From Anaerolineales bacterium (GTDB taxonomy: Bacteria; Chloroflexota; Anaerolineae; Anaerolineales; Villigracilaceae): 64,000 nucleotides of DNA. The notes under the pieces were generated by a model that did no database searches, was not told where the DNA came from, and saw nothing but the letters and a program-made list of their open reading frames with translations. Shown here piece by piece: positions 7,681-16,064 of the stretch. Every line of letters starts with the position of its first letter. The first letter of the stretch is position 1. Both the position numbers and the translations under genes were made by a program. The DNA is taken from positions 1 through 64,000 of the forward strand of contig JAGUZU010000034.1 of NCBI GenBank assembly GCA_020060625.1, in the 5' to 3' direction.

Positions 7681-8675
7681 GACAGATCGCGCTTTCCCTC
7701 AGCCTTGCCAGCCTTGCCTTCATCATGACCGCGATCTGGGGCGGACCACTGCTTCGCATTCTCCGGCATTTCAAAATCGGCAAGATCATCCGCGTGGAGG
7801 AACCCGGTCATCACGGCGTGAAGATGGGTACGCCCACCATGGGCGGCGTCATGTTCATTTTGCCGGTGCTGATGTTCAGCGGATTGCTGAACGCGGTGGC
7901 ATTGATCGGCGTGACCACCAGCGGGGTGGGGCGTTCTGTCCTTTTGCCGATGGCGGTCATGTTCGCTTATGCCGTCCTCGGCGCAGTGGACGATTGGGAG
8001 GGGATTCGCGGCAAGCGTCGGGGCGATGGGATGCGGGCGCGCACCAAGTTCATGTTCCAGGTCATCCTTGCGTTGCTCACGGCGTATGCCCTCAAATATT
8101 TGATAGAAGCGCCCGACCTGTATCTGCCGGGTTTCTTCTTTGAAATCGAGCTGGGCTGGTGGTACGTGCCGATTGCCGCCTTCATCATTGTGGCTGAGTC
8201 CAACGCCGTCAACTTCACCGATGGACTGGACGGGCTTGCCGGTCTCATCGCCGCCACGGCGATTGCGGCGTTTGGCGGCATTGCGCTGATGCAGGAGCAA
8301 TGGTACCTGGCGCGTTTTTGTTTCATTCTGGTCGGCGCATTGTTTGGCTTCTTATGGTTCAACGTCCATCCCGCTGAATTGTTCATGGGCGACACAGGCT
8401 CGCTTTCGCTTGGCGCGGTGCTGGCTGTCATTGCGTTGATGACGGGACAGTGGCCCATGCTGTTGGTCATCGGCATCATCCCGTTGAGCGAGATGTTAAG
8501 CGTCGTCATCCAGATCGCCTACTTCCGCTGGACGGGCGGCAAGCGCTTCTTCAAAATGGCGCCCATCCATTTGCATTTCGAATTACTCGGCTGGAGCGAG
8601 ACCCAGGTCGTGCAGCGCTTCTGGCTGATCGGCTTGATGGCTGCCTTGATTGGCATAGGATTGTCGCAGGTATAG
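7677..8675 (+). CDS. mraY: phospho-N-acetylmuramoyl-pentapeptide-transferase MraY
   Basis: MraY transfers phospho-MurNAc-pentapeptide to undecaprenyl phosphate to make lipid I. The 332-aa protein has about ten membrane helices. Diagnostic motifs are KMGTPTMGG, the catalytic Asp block AVNFTDGLDGLAG, GDTGSLSLGA and the His-rich loop PIHLHFELLGWSE. The ATG at 7677 overlaps the murF stop (ATGA) and was preferred to an upstream start inside murF. A 91-bp palindromic repeat follows before murD. Confidence 0.95.
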   Translation: MRQIALSLSLASLAFIMTAIWGGPLLRILRHFKIGKIIRVEEPGHHGVKMGTPTMGGVMFILPVLMFSGLLNAVALIGVTTSGVGRSVLLPMAVMFAYAVLGAVDDWEGIRGKRRGDGMRARTKFMFQVILALLTAYALKYLIEAPDLYLPGFFFEIELGWWYVPIAAFIIVAESNAVNFTDGLDGLAGLIAATAIAAFGGIALMQEQWYLARFCFILVGALFGFLWFNVHPAELFMGDTGSLSLGAVLAVIALMTGQWPMLLVIGIIPLSEMLSVVIQIAYFRWTGGKRFFKMAPIHLHFELLGWSETQVVQRFWLIGLMAALIGIGLSQV

Positions 8676-8682
8676 TGATTAT

Positions 8683-8773
8683 GTCATTGCGAGGGCAATG
8701 CTCTTTCGCCCGAAGCAATCTCCAGTTCAGAGTAGAGATTGCTTCGTCGGGATGAACGCCTTCTCGCAATGAC
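8683..8773. repeat. 91-bp palindromic repeat between mraY and murD
   Basis: Outer arms of 11 bp (8683-8693 GTCATTGCGAG with 8763-8773) and inner arms of 12 bp (8711-8722 CGAAGCAATCTC with 8735-8746) are perfect complements. The element fills nearly all of the mraY-murD gap and would form a long cruciform or RNA hairpin inside the dcw transcript. It is of the dispersed intergenic palindrome type seen in many environmental bacteria. No T-run follows, so it does not look like a terminator. Confidence 0.85.
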
Positions 8774-8784
8774 GATTGAACGAT

Positions 8785-10158
8785 ATGAAAAACTGGACCA
8801 ACACCCACGTTCTCATCCTCGGAGCCGCGAGACAAGGCATTGCCCTCGCGCGCTGGCTTGCTCGTCGCGCCTCTCACGTGACCTTGAGCGACTCGCGCCC
8901 CGCCGAAGCCTTTGCCTCCGCCCAAGCCTCTCTCGCAGACTTGAACGTCTCATGGGCGCTGGGTGGTCATCCACTCGAATTACTGGAGGAGACCGATGTG
9001 TTGTGTCTTTCCGGCGGCGTGCCGTTGACGCTGCCCATCGTGCGGGAAGCCGTCAAACGCGGCATTCCACTTTCCAACGACTCGCAGATTTTCATGGAGG
9101 TCGCCCCCTGCAAAACCATCGGCATCACCGGCTCGGCTGGCAAGACGACGACCACAACGCTGGTGGGTGAGATGGCGAAGTTGATGTATGGTAAGCGCGC
9201 ATTTGTTGGCGGCAACATCGGCGACCCGCTCATCAACTACGTGGACGAGATGACTGCCGAAGACCTTGCCATCATGGAACTGTCATCCTTTCAACTCGAC
9301 CAGATGACCATTTCTCCAAACATCGCCGCGATCTTGAACATCACGCCGAATCATCTGGATCGTCACGGAACGATGGAAGCCTACATCCAAGCCAAAGCGC
9401 GGATTTTGGATTTTCAATCTGCCAGTGATATTGCCATTCTCGGCAGGGACGATGCGGGCGCATGGAATTTGCGGGATCGCGCGAAAGGCAAATTGTTCAC
9501 GTTCAGCCTGCGCGACCTGGAAGAGGATTTGAACGGCGCATATTTGCAGGACGGCTTGCTGAGTCTGCGAGATGGATTTGCCTACGTTCCGCTCTTGTTG
9601 CGCGAGAAGGTGCAATTGCGCGGCGACCATAACATTGCCAACGTGCTTGCGGCGTTTGCCATCGGTCATGCGGCGGGCTTCAAATTGGACGCCATGCTCG
9701 AAGCCGTGGAGGAATTTCGCGGCGTGCCGCATCGCCTGGAATTGATCCGTGAGTTGAATGGCGTACGCTGGTACAACGATTCGATTTCCACCGCGCCGGA
9801 GCGAAGCATGGCGGCTGTCCATGCGTTCGAGGAGCCGATTGTGCTGCTGCTCGGCGGGCGGGACAAGAATCTTCCCTGGGGCGACCTTGCCAGGCTGGTC
9901 TGCGAACGGGTGGATCACCTTGTGGTGTTCGGCGAGGCGGGGGAAATGATTCAGAAAATAGTGGCAGGCGTCGGCGGAGAGAGAGGCGTTGACATTCGCC
10001 GCGCAAAGACCCTGAAGGAAGCGGTCGCGCTGGCGGCGGAAGTTGCATCCGCCGGGGATGTCGTCCTTTTGTCGCCGGGCGGCACGAGTTTCGATGAGTT
10101 CAAGGATTTTGCGGAGAGAGGAGAAGCGTTTCGGACATGGGTGCGGGAACTTTCATAA
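8785..10158 (+). CDS. murD: UDP-N-acetylmuramoylalanine--D-glutamate ligase MurD
   Basis: MurD adds D-glutamate to UDP-MurNAc-L-Ala. The 457-aa protein shows the N-terminal nucleotide fold (HVLILGAARQGIALARWL), the P-loop GITGSAGKTTTTT near residue 113, the LNITPNHLDRHGTMEAY block, HNIANVLAA, and the C-terminal YNDSISTAPE and LLGGRDKNLPW motifs. The ATG at 8785 was chosen; an in-frame TTG lies nine bases upstream. It begins just after a palindromic repeat and its end overlaps ftsW by 22 nt. Confidence 0.95.
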   Translation: MKNWTNTHVLILGAARQGIALARWLARRASHVTLSDSRPAEAFASAQASLADLNVSWALGGHPLELLEETDVLCLSGGVPLTLPIVREAVKRGIPLSNDSQIFMEVAPCKTIGITGSAGKTTTTTLVGEMAKLMYGKRAFVGGNIGDPLINYVDEMTAEDLAIMELSSFQLDQMTISPNIAAILNITPNHLDRHGTMEAYIQAKARILDFQSASDIAILGRDDAGAWNLRDRAKGKLFTFSLRDLEEDLNGAYLQDGLLSLRDGFAYVPLLLREKVQLRGDHNIANVLAAFAIGHAAGFKLDAMLEAVEEFRGVPHRLELIRELNGVRWYNDSISTAPERSMAAVHAFEEPIVLLLGGRDKNLPWGDLARLVCERVDHLVVFGEAGEMIQKIVAGVGGERGVDIRRAKTLKEAVALAAEVASAGDVVLLSPGGTSFDEFKDFAERGEAFRTWVRELS

Positions 10159-11396
10159 AAGGACGCTCGCAGTATAGCCCCGCGAATTTTGTGCGCGGCT
10201 TCGACATGCCTTTGCTGGTTGCGGTCATTGCGCTGGTGGTGTTCGGATTGGTGATGTTGTATTCCGCGTCGTGGGATTTTTCGCGCGCGGCGTTCGACGG
10301 CGATGCCATGTACATGTTCAACCGCCAGGTAATGTGGCTTGGGCTTGGGCTTGTGGCGGCGCTGATCATGGCGTTCTTCGATTATCACCGCTGGCGAAAA
10401 CTGGTTGTGCCTGCCATGGCAGTGACCATCATCATGCTGGTCATGGTTTTGTTGATGAGCGAGATTCGTTTCAACGCGAAACGCGCCGTCTTCGACGGTT
10501 CGGTGCAGCCTTCGGAGTTGGCAAAACTGGTTTCCATTTTGTATCTTGCCGTTTGGTTGTATGCGAAGCGCCAGTTTTTACAGGATATTTCGCTTGGTTT
10601 GATTCCGTTGGGCGTGATTTTGGGAGTCGTCGGCGGCTTGATCTATCAGCAGCCCGATTTGAGCGCTGCCGCAACCGTGCTGGTGTTGGGAGGTCTGCTT
10701 TTCTTCCTTGCGGGCGGCGACTTGAAACAGATCGGCGTGCTGCTGATCATTGCAATGATCGCCGGATCGATTGTGGCATCTGTCAGCCTGACGGGACGCG
10801 AGCGTGTGACCGATTTTGTAGCGGGTATCAAAGACCCATTGCAGGCATCGTATCATGTCCGGCGTTCGTTCGAGGCGATTGTCAACGGCGGCTGGTTCGG
10901 CGTGGGCATTGGAAAATCTCTTTCCAAAGTGACCGGCTTGCCCGTGCCGCCAACGGACAGCGTCTTCGCTGTTGTGGTGGAGGAACTCGGCTGGTTTGGC
11001 GCGGTAACGTTGATTGGTCTCTACGCATTTCTCGTCTGGCGCGGATTTGTGATTGCGCGCCGCGCTCCCGACATGCTTGGCACATTGCTGGCTTCGGGTC
11101 TTGTCATTTGGATCGGCATGGAAGCGCTGGTCAATATGGCGGTCATGGTTGGGCTGTTGCCGTTTGCCGGAAACGCCCTGCCGTTCGTCAGCGCGGGCGG
11201 CTCGAACCTGGTCACCACGCTTGCGGCGTTGGGAATTCTTTTCAATATTTCGCGCCAGGCAGGCGACGCGACGATTTCAGATGAAGAATGGAGGTCTTAC
11301 AGTGCGGTTGTTAATTTGCGCTGGGGGAACGGGCGGAGGCGTGTATCCCGCGCTCGCCGTTCTCGAAGCGTTGAAGAAGAAGCATCCAAACGTTGA
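10137..11396 (+). CDS. ftsW: FtsW/RodA/SpoVE-type peptidoglycan polymerase FtsW
   Basis: FtsW is the SEDS-family glycosyltransferase that polymerises septal peptidoglycan with the division PBP. The 419-aa protein has about ten membrane helices and SEDS motifs including MLYSASWDFS, QQPDLSAAA, SKVTGLPVPPTDSVFAV and GLLPFAGNALPFVSAGGSN. It starts 22 nt inside murD. Its basic C-terminal tail (NGRRRVSRARRS) is encoded entirely within the beginning of murG, an overlap of 95 nt in another frame. A downstream Met (10206) is a possible alternative start. Confidence 0.92.
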   Translation: MGAGTFIKGRSQYSPANFVRGFDMPLLVAVIALVVFGLVMLYSASWDFSRAAFDGDAMYMFNRQVMWLGLGLVAALIMAFFDYHRWRKLVVPAMAVTIIMLVMVLLMSEIRFNAKRAVFDGSVQPSELAKLVSILYLAVWLYAKRQFLQDISLGLIPLGVILGVVGGLIYQQPDLSAAATVLVLGGLLFFLAGGDLKQIGVLLIIAMIAGSIVASVSLTGRERVTDFVAGIKDPLQASYHVRRSFEAIVNGGWFGVGIGKSLSKVTGLPVPPTDSVFAVVVEELGWFGAVTLIGLYAFLVWRGFVIARRAPDMLGTLLASGLVIWIGMEALVNMAVMVGLLPFAGNALPFVSAGGSNLVTTLAALGILFNISRQAGDATISDEEWRSYSAVVNLRWGNGRRRVSRARRSRSVEEEASKR

Positions 11397-12399
11397 AACC
11401 CTGTGGGTGGGCGGTGAAGGCGGCATGGAGGAGGAACTCGTGACTCGCGCGGGCATCCCATATCGCTCCGTGCCTGCGGCGGGCGTGCATGGCGTCGGCT
11501 TGCGCGCGCTCCCGGGCAACCTTGCCAAACTCACGCGCGGCGTGATCGCATCACGCCGCATCCTCCGCAGTTTTAAACCGGATGTTCTGTTCTTCACCGG
11601 CGGTTACGTCGCTGCGCCGATGGCAGTCGCCGGAAATCGAATTCCAACCGTGTTGTATGTGCCGGATATCGAACCCGGTCTCGCGCTCAACTTCCTCGCC
11701 CATTTTGCGGATGTCATCACCGTGACCGCGCCAGACTCTAAAAAATATTTCAAAAACCCGAAGCGGATCGTCCTCTCAGGCTACCCGCTTCGCCCTGACC
11801 TCGAAGCCTGGTCCCGCGAAAAAGCGGCTTCATACTTTGGGCTTGACTCCGCCAAACCCGTCCTGCTGGTGACAGGCGGGAGCAAAGGCGCGCGCTCCAT
11901 CAATACAACCGTGATGAATCATTTGCACGAATTGCTCGATATTGCGCAAATCATTCACATCACCGGCTCATTGGACTGGCAGGCAATCGAAGAAAAATCC
12001 CGCCGCCTGCCCGCCGGCTTGAAGGCGCGTTACCATGCCACGCCCTACCTGCACGAAATGGGCGCGGCGCTCGCCGCAGCAGACCTTGTCCTTTCGCGCG
12101 CGGGCGCGTCCACGCTGGGCGAATATCCGTTTTTCGGTCTGCCCGCCGTGCTTGTGCCGTATCCGTATGCGTGGCGCTACCAAAAAGTCAACGCCGATTA
12201 TCTTGCCGGGCATAACGCCGCAGTCATCTTGCAGGATGAATTGCTGGAAGATAAACTTTTACCCGTGATAAAGGACATTCTGTTGAACGAACACAAACGG
12301 GAATCTATGCAGGCTTCCATGAAACAATTATCCAACCCCCGCGCTGCGGATGTCATCGCCAGCCAGTTGGTCGAACTGGCAGGAGAGCAAACCCCATGA
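11302..12399 (+). CDS. murG: UDP-GlcNAc--undecaprenyl-pyrophosphoryl-MurNAc-pentapeptide transferase MurG
   Basis: MurG converts lipid I to lipid II at the inner face of the membrane. The 365-aa GT-B protein starts MRLLICAGGTGGGVYPALAV, with the glycine-rich loop of the family; the C-terminal half has VTGGSKGARSIN, SRAGASTLGEYPFFGLPAVLVPYPY and ADYL. A GGAGG (11290-11294) seven bases before GTG 11302 fixes this start over the in-frame ATG at 11281. The first 95 nt overlap the ftsW C-terminus. The stop overlaps the CvpA-like gene by four nt. Confidence 0.94.
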   Translation: MRLLICAGGTGGGVYPALAVLEALKKKHPNVETLWVGGEGGMEEELVTRAGIPYRSVPAAGVHGVGLRALPGNLAKLTRGVIASRRILRSFKPDVLFFTGGYVAAPMAVAGNRIPTVLYVPDIEPGLALNFLAHFADVITVTAPDSKKYFKNPKRIVLSGYPLRPDLEAWSREKAASYFGLDSAKPVLLVTGGSKGARSINTTVMNHLHELLDIAQIIHITGSLDWQAIEEKSRRLPAGLKARYHATPYLHEMGAALAAADLVLSRAGASTLGEYPFFGLPAVLVPYPYAWRYQKVNADYLAGHNAAVILQDELLEDKLLPVIKDILLNEHKRESMQASMKQLSNPRAADVIASQLVELAGEQTP

Positions 12400-12920
12400 T
12401 GAGTATCGTTTATATTTTTTGGATGTACGTCCTCCTCTTTGCCGTGATCGGCGCCATGCGCGGCTGGGCAAAGGAGTTGCTGGTCGCCTTCAGCCTGGTC
12501 ACCGCGCTGGCGGTAAACCTGCTGTTGGAGAAATACATCCCCCTTGTGCGCGACCTGAAAGACCCCAAGTCCCTGTTTTGGATTCGCACCATCATCGTGA
12601 TTGCGTTGGTCTATTTTGGGTATCAGACCGTTTCTTTGGCGAGGCTGGCATCCAAGGCGGCGCGTGAACGACTGCAAGACGCCCTCTTCGGCGCAGTGCT
12701 GGGCGGCTCCAACGGATATTTGGTCGCCGGGACGGTCCTGTATTACAACCACGTGGCGGATTATCCCTATCCCGATATCATCAGCCGCGCCACGGACCCG
12801 AAAATCGTCGAAACGGTGGAACGGATGATGACATACATGCCGCCGCGCTTTTTGGGCGAGCCGGGCATCTACTTTGCAGTCATCATCATCCTGATTTTCA
12901 TCATCGTTGTTTACATCTGA
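12396..12920 (+). CDS. CvpA-family membrane protein
   Basis: The 174-aa protein has four hydrophobic segments (about residues 3-20, 27-42, 64-82 and 152-172) and the RGWAKELLVAFS stretch typical of the CvpA/colicin V production family. Its role is unknown; CvpA proteins have been linked to envelope homeostasis. It begins with an ATGA overlap with murG, so it belongs to the dcw operon here, an unusual insertion between murG and murC. A short repeat-like spacer made of 'actatttaact' words (12921-12957) separates it from murC. Confidence 0.65.
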   Translation: MMSIVYIFWMYVLLFAVIGAMRGWAKELLVAFSLVTALAVNLLLEKYIPLVRDLKDPKSLFWIRTIIVIALVYFGYQTVSLARLASKAARERLQDALFGAVLGGSNGYLVAGTVLYYNHVADYPYPDIISRATDPKIVETVERMMTYMPPRFLGEPGIYFAVIIILIFIIVVYI

Positions 12921-12957
12921 AAACTATTTAACTGCATTACTATCCAACTATTTAACT

Positions 12958-14337
12958 ATGACACGCGTTCACTTCATCGGCATTGGGGGTTCAGGGCTTT
13001 CTGCCATCGCGCGCCTGCTTAAGGAGAGCGGCTACGAAGTGACAGGCTCCGACCAGGCTCTTTCCGCCTTTGCCGTTGACCTGCAGAACGCGGGCGTTTC
13101 GATCTACATCGGTCATCACCCGCGCAACGTGACCGGAGCGGATTGGGTCGTGCGATCCTCTGCGATCAAGGATGACAATCCCGAGGTCGAAGCGGCGAAG
13201 CGCGCCGGCATTCCCGTTTACAAACGTTCGGATTTCCTCGGTCGTTTGATGTCGAATAAGACTGGCATCGCCGTTTCGGGGACGCATGGCAAAACCACCA
13301 CCACCGCCATGATCGCGTGGATGTTGTATGCGATGAAACGCGACCCGTCCTTCATCGTCGGTGGGACGCTCAACAACCTGAAAGTGAATGCGCGCGCGGG
13401 TCAGGGCGAGGCGTTCGTGATCGAAGCGGACGAATATGACCGCATGTTCCTCGGCTTGAAACCGCAGATCGAAATTGTGACCAGCCTCGAACACGATCAT
13501 CCTGATTGTTTTCCAACCTTCGATGACATGTATTCCGCCTTCCAAAGTTTTGTGGAGCTGCTCCCCCCCGACGGCGCGTTGATCGCCTGCGCCGAAGACG
13601 AAGGCGCCTTCACTCTTCTGACCCATGCGCGCCGCAAAGGATTGAACATCGTTTCCTACAGCGTGCAGGGCGAAATGACCATCAACAGCCCGCAATGGAT
13701 GCAGGCGCGCGCGTTAAAGCCGAACAATCGCGGCGGGTTCGATTTTTCCGCGATGACGAACATGGCTTCCGCCGATATGTTGCATGTTTCCCTGCAAGTG
13801 CCGGGCGAACATAACGTCCGCAATGCGCTTGCAGCGTTGTCGGTTGCGGCGACGCTGGGACTCCCTTTGCAGGAGGCGGCGAATGCGTTGAGTCAATTCA
13901 CAGGGACGGGACGCCGCTTTGAAATTCGCGGCGAACGCAAAGGCGTGATTCTCGTTGACGATTATGCTCATCACCCCACCGAGATTCGCGCCACGCTGGC
14001 AGGCGCAAAGGCGCGTTATCCCAACCGTCGCATTTGGGCGGTCTGGCAGCCGCACACGTATTCGCGCACGCAGGCATTGTTCTATGAATTTTCGCGCGCG
14101 TTCTCCGATGCCGATGAAGTTTTAGTTACCGAAATTTACGCCTCGCGTGAAGCGAAACAAAAATTTTCCTCCGCCGAAGTTGTGAGCGCCATGCCGCATC
14201 CTTCCGCGCATTACAGCGGCACGGTTTTGGAGACGAAAAATCACCTGTTGAGAAATCTGCGCTCCGGCGATGTGGTCATTGTGCTTTCCGCCGGCGATGC
14301 CGACCAGATCAACACCCTGCTTTTGAAGGAATTGTGA
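12958..14337 (+). CDS. murC: UDP-N-acetylmuramate--L-alanine ligase MurC
   Basis: MurC adds L-Ala to UDP-MurNAc. The 459-aa protein begins MTRVHFIGIGGSGLSAIARL and contains the P-loop SGTHGKTTTTAM near residue 105, the EADEYDRMFL block, TSLEHDHPDCF, HNVRNALAAL and the C-terminal DDYAHHPTEIRATL and WAVWQPHTYSRTQ motifs. The ATG at 12958 was chosen because it begins the conserved domain; the 17 codons upstream are repeat-like DNA. The next small gene starts seven nt after the stop. Confidence 0.94.
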   Translation: MTRVHFIGIGGSGLSAIARLLKESGYEVTGSDQALSAFAVDLQNAGVSIYIGHHPRNVTGADWVVRSSAIKDDNPEVEAAKRAGIPVYKRSDFLGRLMSNKTGIAVSGTHGKTTTTAMIAWMLYAMKRDPSFIVGGTLNNLKVNARAGQGEAFVIEADEYDRMFLGLKPQIEIVTSLEHDHPDCFPTFDDMYSAFQSFVELLPPDGALIACAEDEGAFTLLTHARRKGLNIVSYSVQGEMTINSPQWMQARALKPNNRGGFDFSAMTNMASADMLHVSLQVPGEHNVRNALAALSVAATLGLPLQEAANALSQFTGTGRRFEIRGERKGVILVDDYAHHPTEIRATLAGAKARYPNRRIWAVWQPHTYSRTQALFYEFSRAFSDADEVLVTEIYASREAKQKFSSAEVVSAMPHPSAHYSGTVLETKNHLLRNLRSGDVVIVLSAGDADQINTLLLKEL

Positions 14338-14344
14338 GGTTGAT

Positions 14345-14542
14345 ATGGATGACGCACGGGAACAAACGCTTCAAACCCGGACCGATGTGATTGCCCTGCC
14401 CCCATTGAAGATGGTCCTCGTCCATGCAAAGGACGATCTCGAAAACGCCCTTGTGGAAGAGACCCAGCCTGTGAAGCCGCAGGAGCCGGTCGAACCACAG
14501 GCAGTGAAGAAGTTGATCGAGCATTTGGAGAAGAAATCCTAG
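14345..14542 (+). CDS. small hypothetical protein in the dcw cluster, 65 aa
   Basis: An unrecognised, highly charged protein with a Pro/Glu/Val-rich middle (PVKPQEPVEPQ) and a basic C-terminal helix. A GAGGT (14336-14340) four bases before the ATG supports translation. It lies seven nt after murC and five nt before murB, so it is in the operon. There is no membrane segment. It might be a small accessory or a degenerate remnant; homologues in the same place in related genomes would decide. Confidence 0.5.
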   Translation: MDDAREQTLQTRTDVIALPPLKMVLVHAKDDLENALVEETQPVKPQEPVEPQAVKKLIEHLEKKS

Positions 14543-14547
14543 ACGTA

Positions 14548-15471
14548 ATGGTTATGGAAAATATCATGTCTGCTGTTGATGTATTGCGCCAGAAATTTGG
14601 TGATGCCGTGCAGGAGAATGCTTCTCTTGCGCCGTATACCTCTGCGCGTATTGGCGGACCTGCGGATGCGCTGCTCACGGTCAAATCGGCGGATGATCTT
14701 GCGGACGCGATGCAATTGATCTGGGAACATGACCTGCCTTATTACATCCTCGGCGGCGGCTCGAATGTGTTAGTCAGCGATAAAGGCTTTCGCGGAGTCG
14801 TGGTTTTGAATCGGGCGAAGGAAGTCCGCTTTGAGACTGGCGACCAGCCCCGGGTCTGGTGTGAGGCGGGAGTCGTCATTGCGAATCTGGCGAAGCGCTG
14901 TGCGTCCAAAGGTCTGGCTGGACTCGAATGGTCTGCCACTGTCCCCGGCACGGTGGGCGGCGCGGTGTACGGCAATGCGGGCGCGTTCGGCGGCGATATG
15001 AACGGAAATCTGATATGGGCTGAAATATTGACGAAGAACGGGCGCGAGAAATTGCCGGTTGATCGAATGGGTTATGGTTATCGCACGAGCGTTTTGAAAC
15101 GCGGCGAGATGAAGGGCATCATATTAAGCGCATTGTTGAAGTTAAAAAACTCAACGAAAGAGGAAGTGTCTGTTAAAATCGAACAATTCAGCGAACGCCG
15201 AAAAGCCGCGCAGCCGCCCGGCGCAAGCATGGGTTCCATGTTCAAGAACCCTGAGGGCGACCATGCGGGGCGTTTGATCGAAGCCGCGGGTTTGAAAGGG
15301 ACGCGCATCGGCAGCGCTGAGATCAGTACGCTGCACGGAAATTTTTTCATCAACCATGGCGAGACAAAGGCGGAAGATATTCGCGCCTTGATTCAGTTGG
15401 CGCAAAGAACGGTGTTCGAGAAATTCAATGTGAAGCTGGAATTGGAAGTTGAGTTGGTTGGAGAATGGTGA
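14548..15471 (+). CDS. murB: UDP-N-acetylenolpyruvoylglucosamine reductase MurB
   Basis: MurB reduces UDP-GlcNAc-enolpyruvate to UDP-MurNAc using NADPH and FAD. The 307-aa protein has YTSARIGGPADALL, the FAD-binding YILGGGSNVLVSDKGFRG, the ATVPGTVGGAVYGNAGAFG block, YRTS, and the C-terminal PGASMGSMFKNPEGDHAGRLIEAAGLKG and STLHGNFFIN motifs. The S-M-F-K form indicates a type II MurB. Alternative in-frame Mets at 14554 and 14566 are possible starts. The stop runs into a block of short degenerate repeats. Confidence 0.94.
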   Translation: MVMENIMSAVDVLRQKFGDAVQENASLAPYTSARIGGPADALLTVKSADDLADAMQLIWEHDLPYYILGGGSNVLVSDKGFRGVVVLNRAKEVRFETGDQPRVWCEAGVVIANLAKRCASKGLAGLEWSATVPGTVGGAVYGNAGAFGGDMNGNLIWAEILTKNGREKLPVDRMGYGYRTSVLKRGEMKGIILSALLKLKNSTKEEVSVKIEQFSERRKAAQPPGASMGSMFKNPEGDHAGRLIEAAGLKGTRIGSAEISTLHGNFFINHGETKAEDIRALIQLAQRTVFEKFNVKLELEVELVGEW

Positions 15472-15531
15472 AACGCGAAATGCGAGACACGATGAGCGAA
15501 ACGCAAAACGCAAAACGCGAAACGCGGTTGG
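15471..15531. repeat. degenerate 'aaacgc' word repeat upstream of the IVP gene
   Basis: About 60 bp built of variants of the words gaaacgc, caaaacgc and gcgaaacg. A matching block in the opposite orientation (ttttgcgttttgctccttgc, about 16026-16058) lies after the four-helix-bundle gene, so the two blocks flank that gene as imperfect inverted repeats. Confidence 0.55.
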
Positions 15532-15541
15532 ATGATGTCAC

Positions 15542-16024
15542 ATGACTGAGAAAAACGAGATTACATATCAAGAATGGGAAGAGACTGCCCCCGAGGTTTT
15601 CAAGAAGGATTCTCTCTGGCAGATGAAAGCCCATAAATATGCGCTCTTTCTGGGTCATCTGGCATGGTATGACGTTACAAAATTAGTGAACGACGGCAGG
15701 ACCCGGAAACTGGCGGATCAACTTTACGATTCGGTCGGCTCTGTTCCTGCGAATTTATCGGAAGGTTATTCGAGAGGCACAGGAAGAGATCGCGCCCGTT
15801 TTTATGAGTACTCGCTCGGTTCGGCGCGTGAAAGCATGGATCGTTATTATTCCGGCAGGCATGTGATTGGAGAAACCATTGTGGAACATCGTTACCTGGT
15901 CTTGAACGAAATTATCCGCCTGCTTCTGGTCATGGTCCCCCAACAACGCGGCCGCGCCCTGCGGGAAGACCCCGTGCCTTATCAAACTTCAGCCGCATTT
16001 GAGGAAATACCTCAACCCTACTAA
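15542..16024 (+). CDS. four-helix-bundle protein (IVP / S23 family)
   Basis: The central part matches the 23S rRNA intervening-sequence protein family: WQMKAHKYALFL, then ADQLYDSVGSVPANLSEGYSRGTGRDRARFYEYSLGSARES. Such proteins are small four-helix bundles, found either in 23S rRNA insertions or scattered as short cassettes; their function is unknown. At 160 aa it is somewhat longer than typical, with an extra acidic N-terminus. It interrupts the murB-ddl junction and is flanked by inverted 'aaacgc' word repeats, which suggests a mobile cassette. No good ribosome binding site is seen. Confidence 0.75.
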   Translation: MTEKNEITYQEWEETAPEVFKKDSLWQMKAHKYALFLGHLAWYDVTKLVNDGRTRKLADQLYDSVGSVPANLSEGYSRGTGRDRARFYEYSLGSARESMDRYYSGRHVIGETIVEHRYLVLNEIIRLLLVMVPQQRGRALREDPVPYQTSAAFEEIPQPY

Positions 16025-16064
16025 CTTTTGCGTTTTGCTCCTTGCGTTTTTCGTTTGGAATTTT

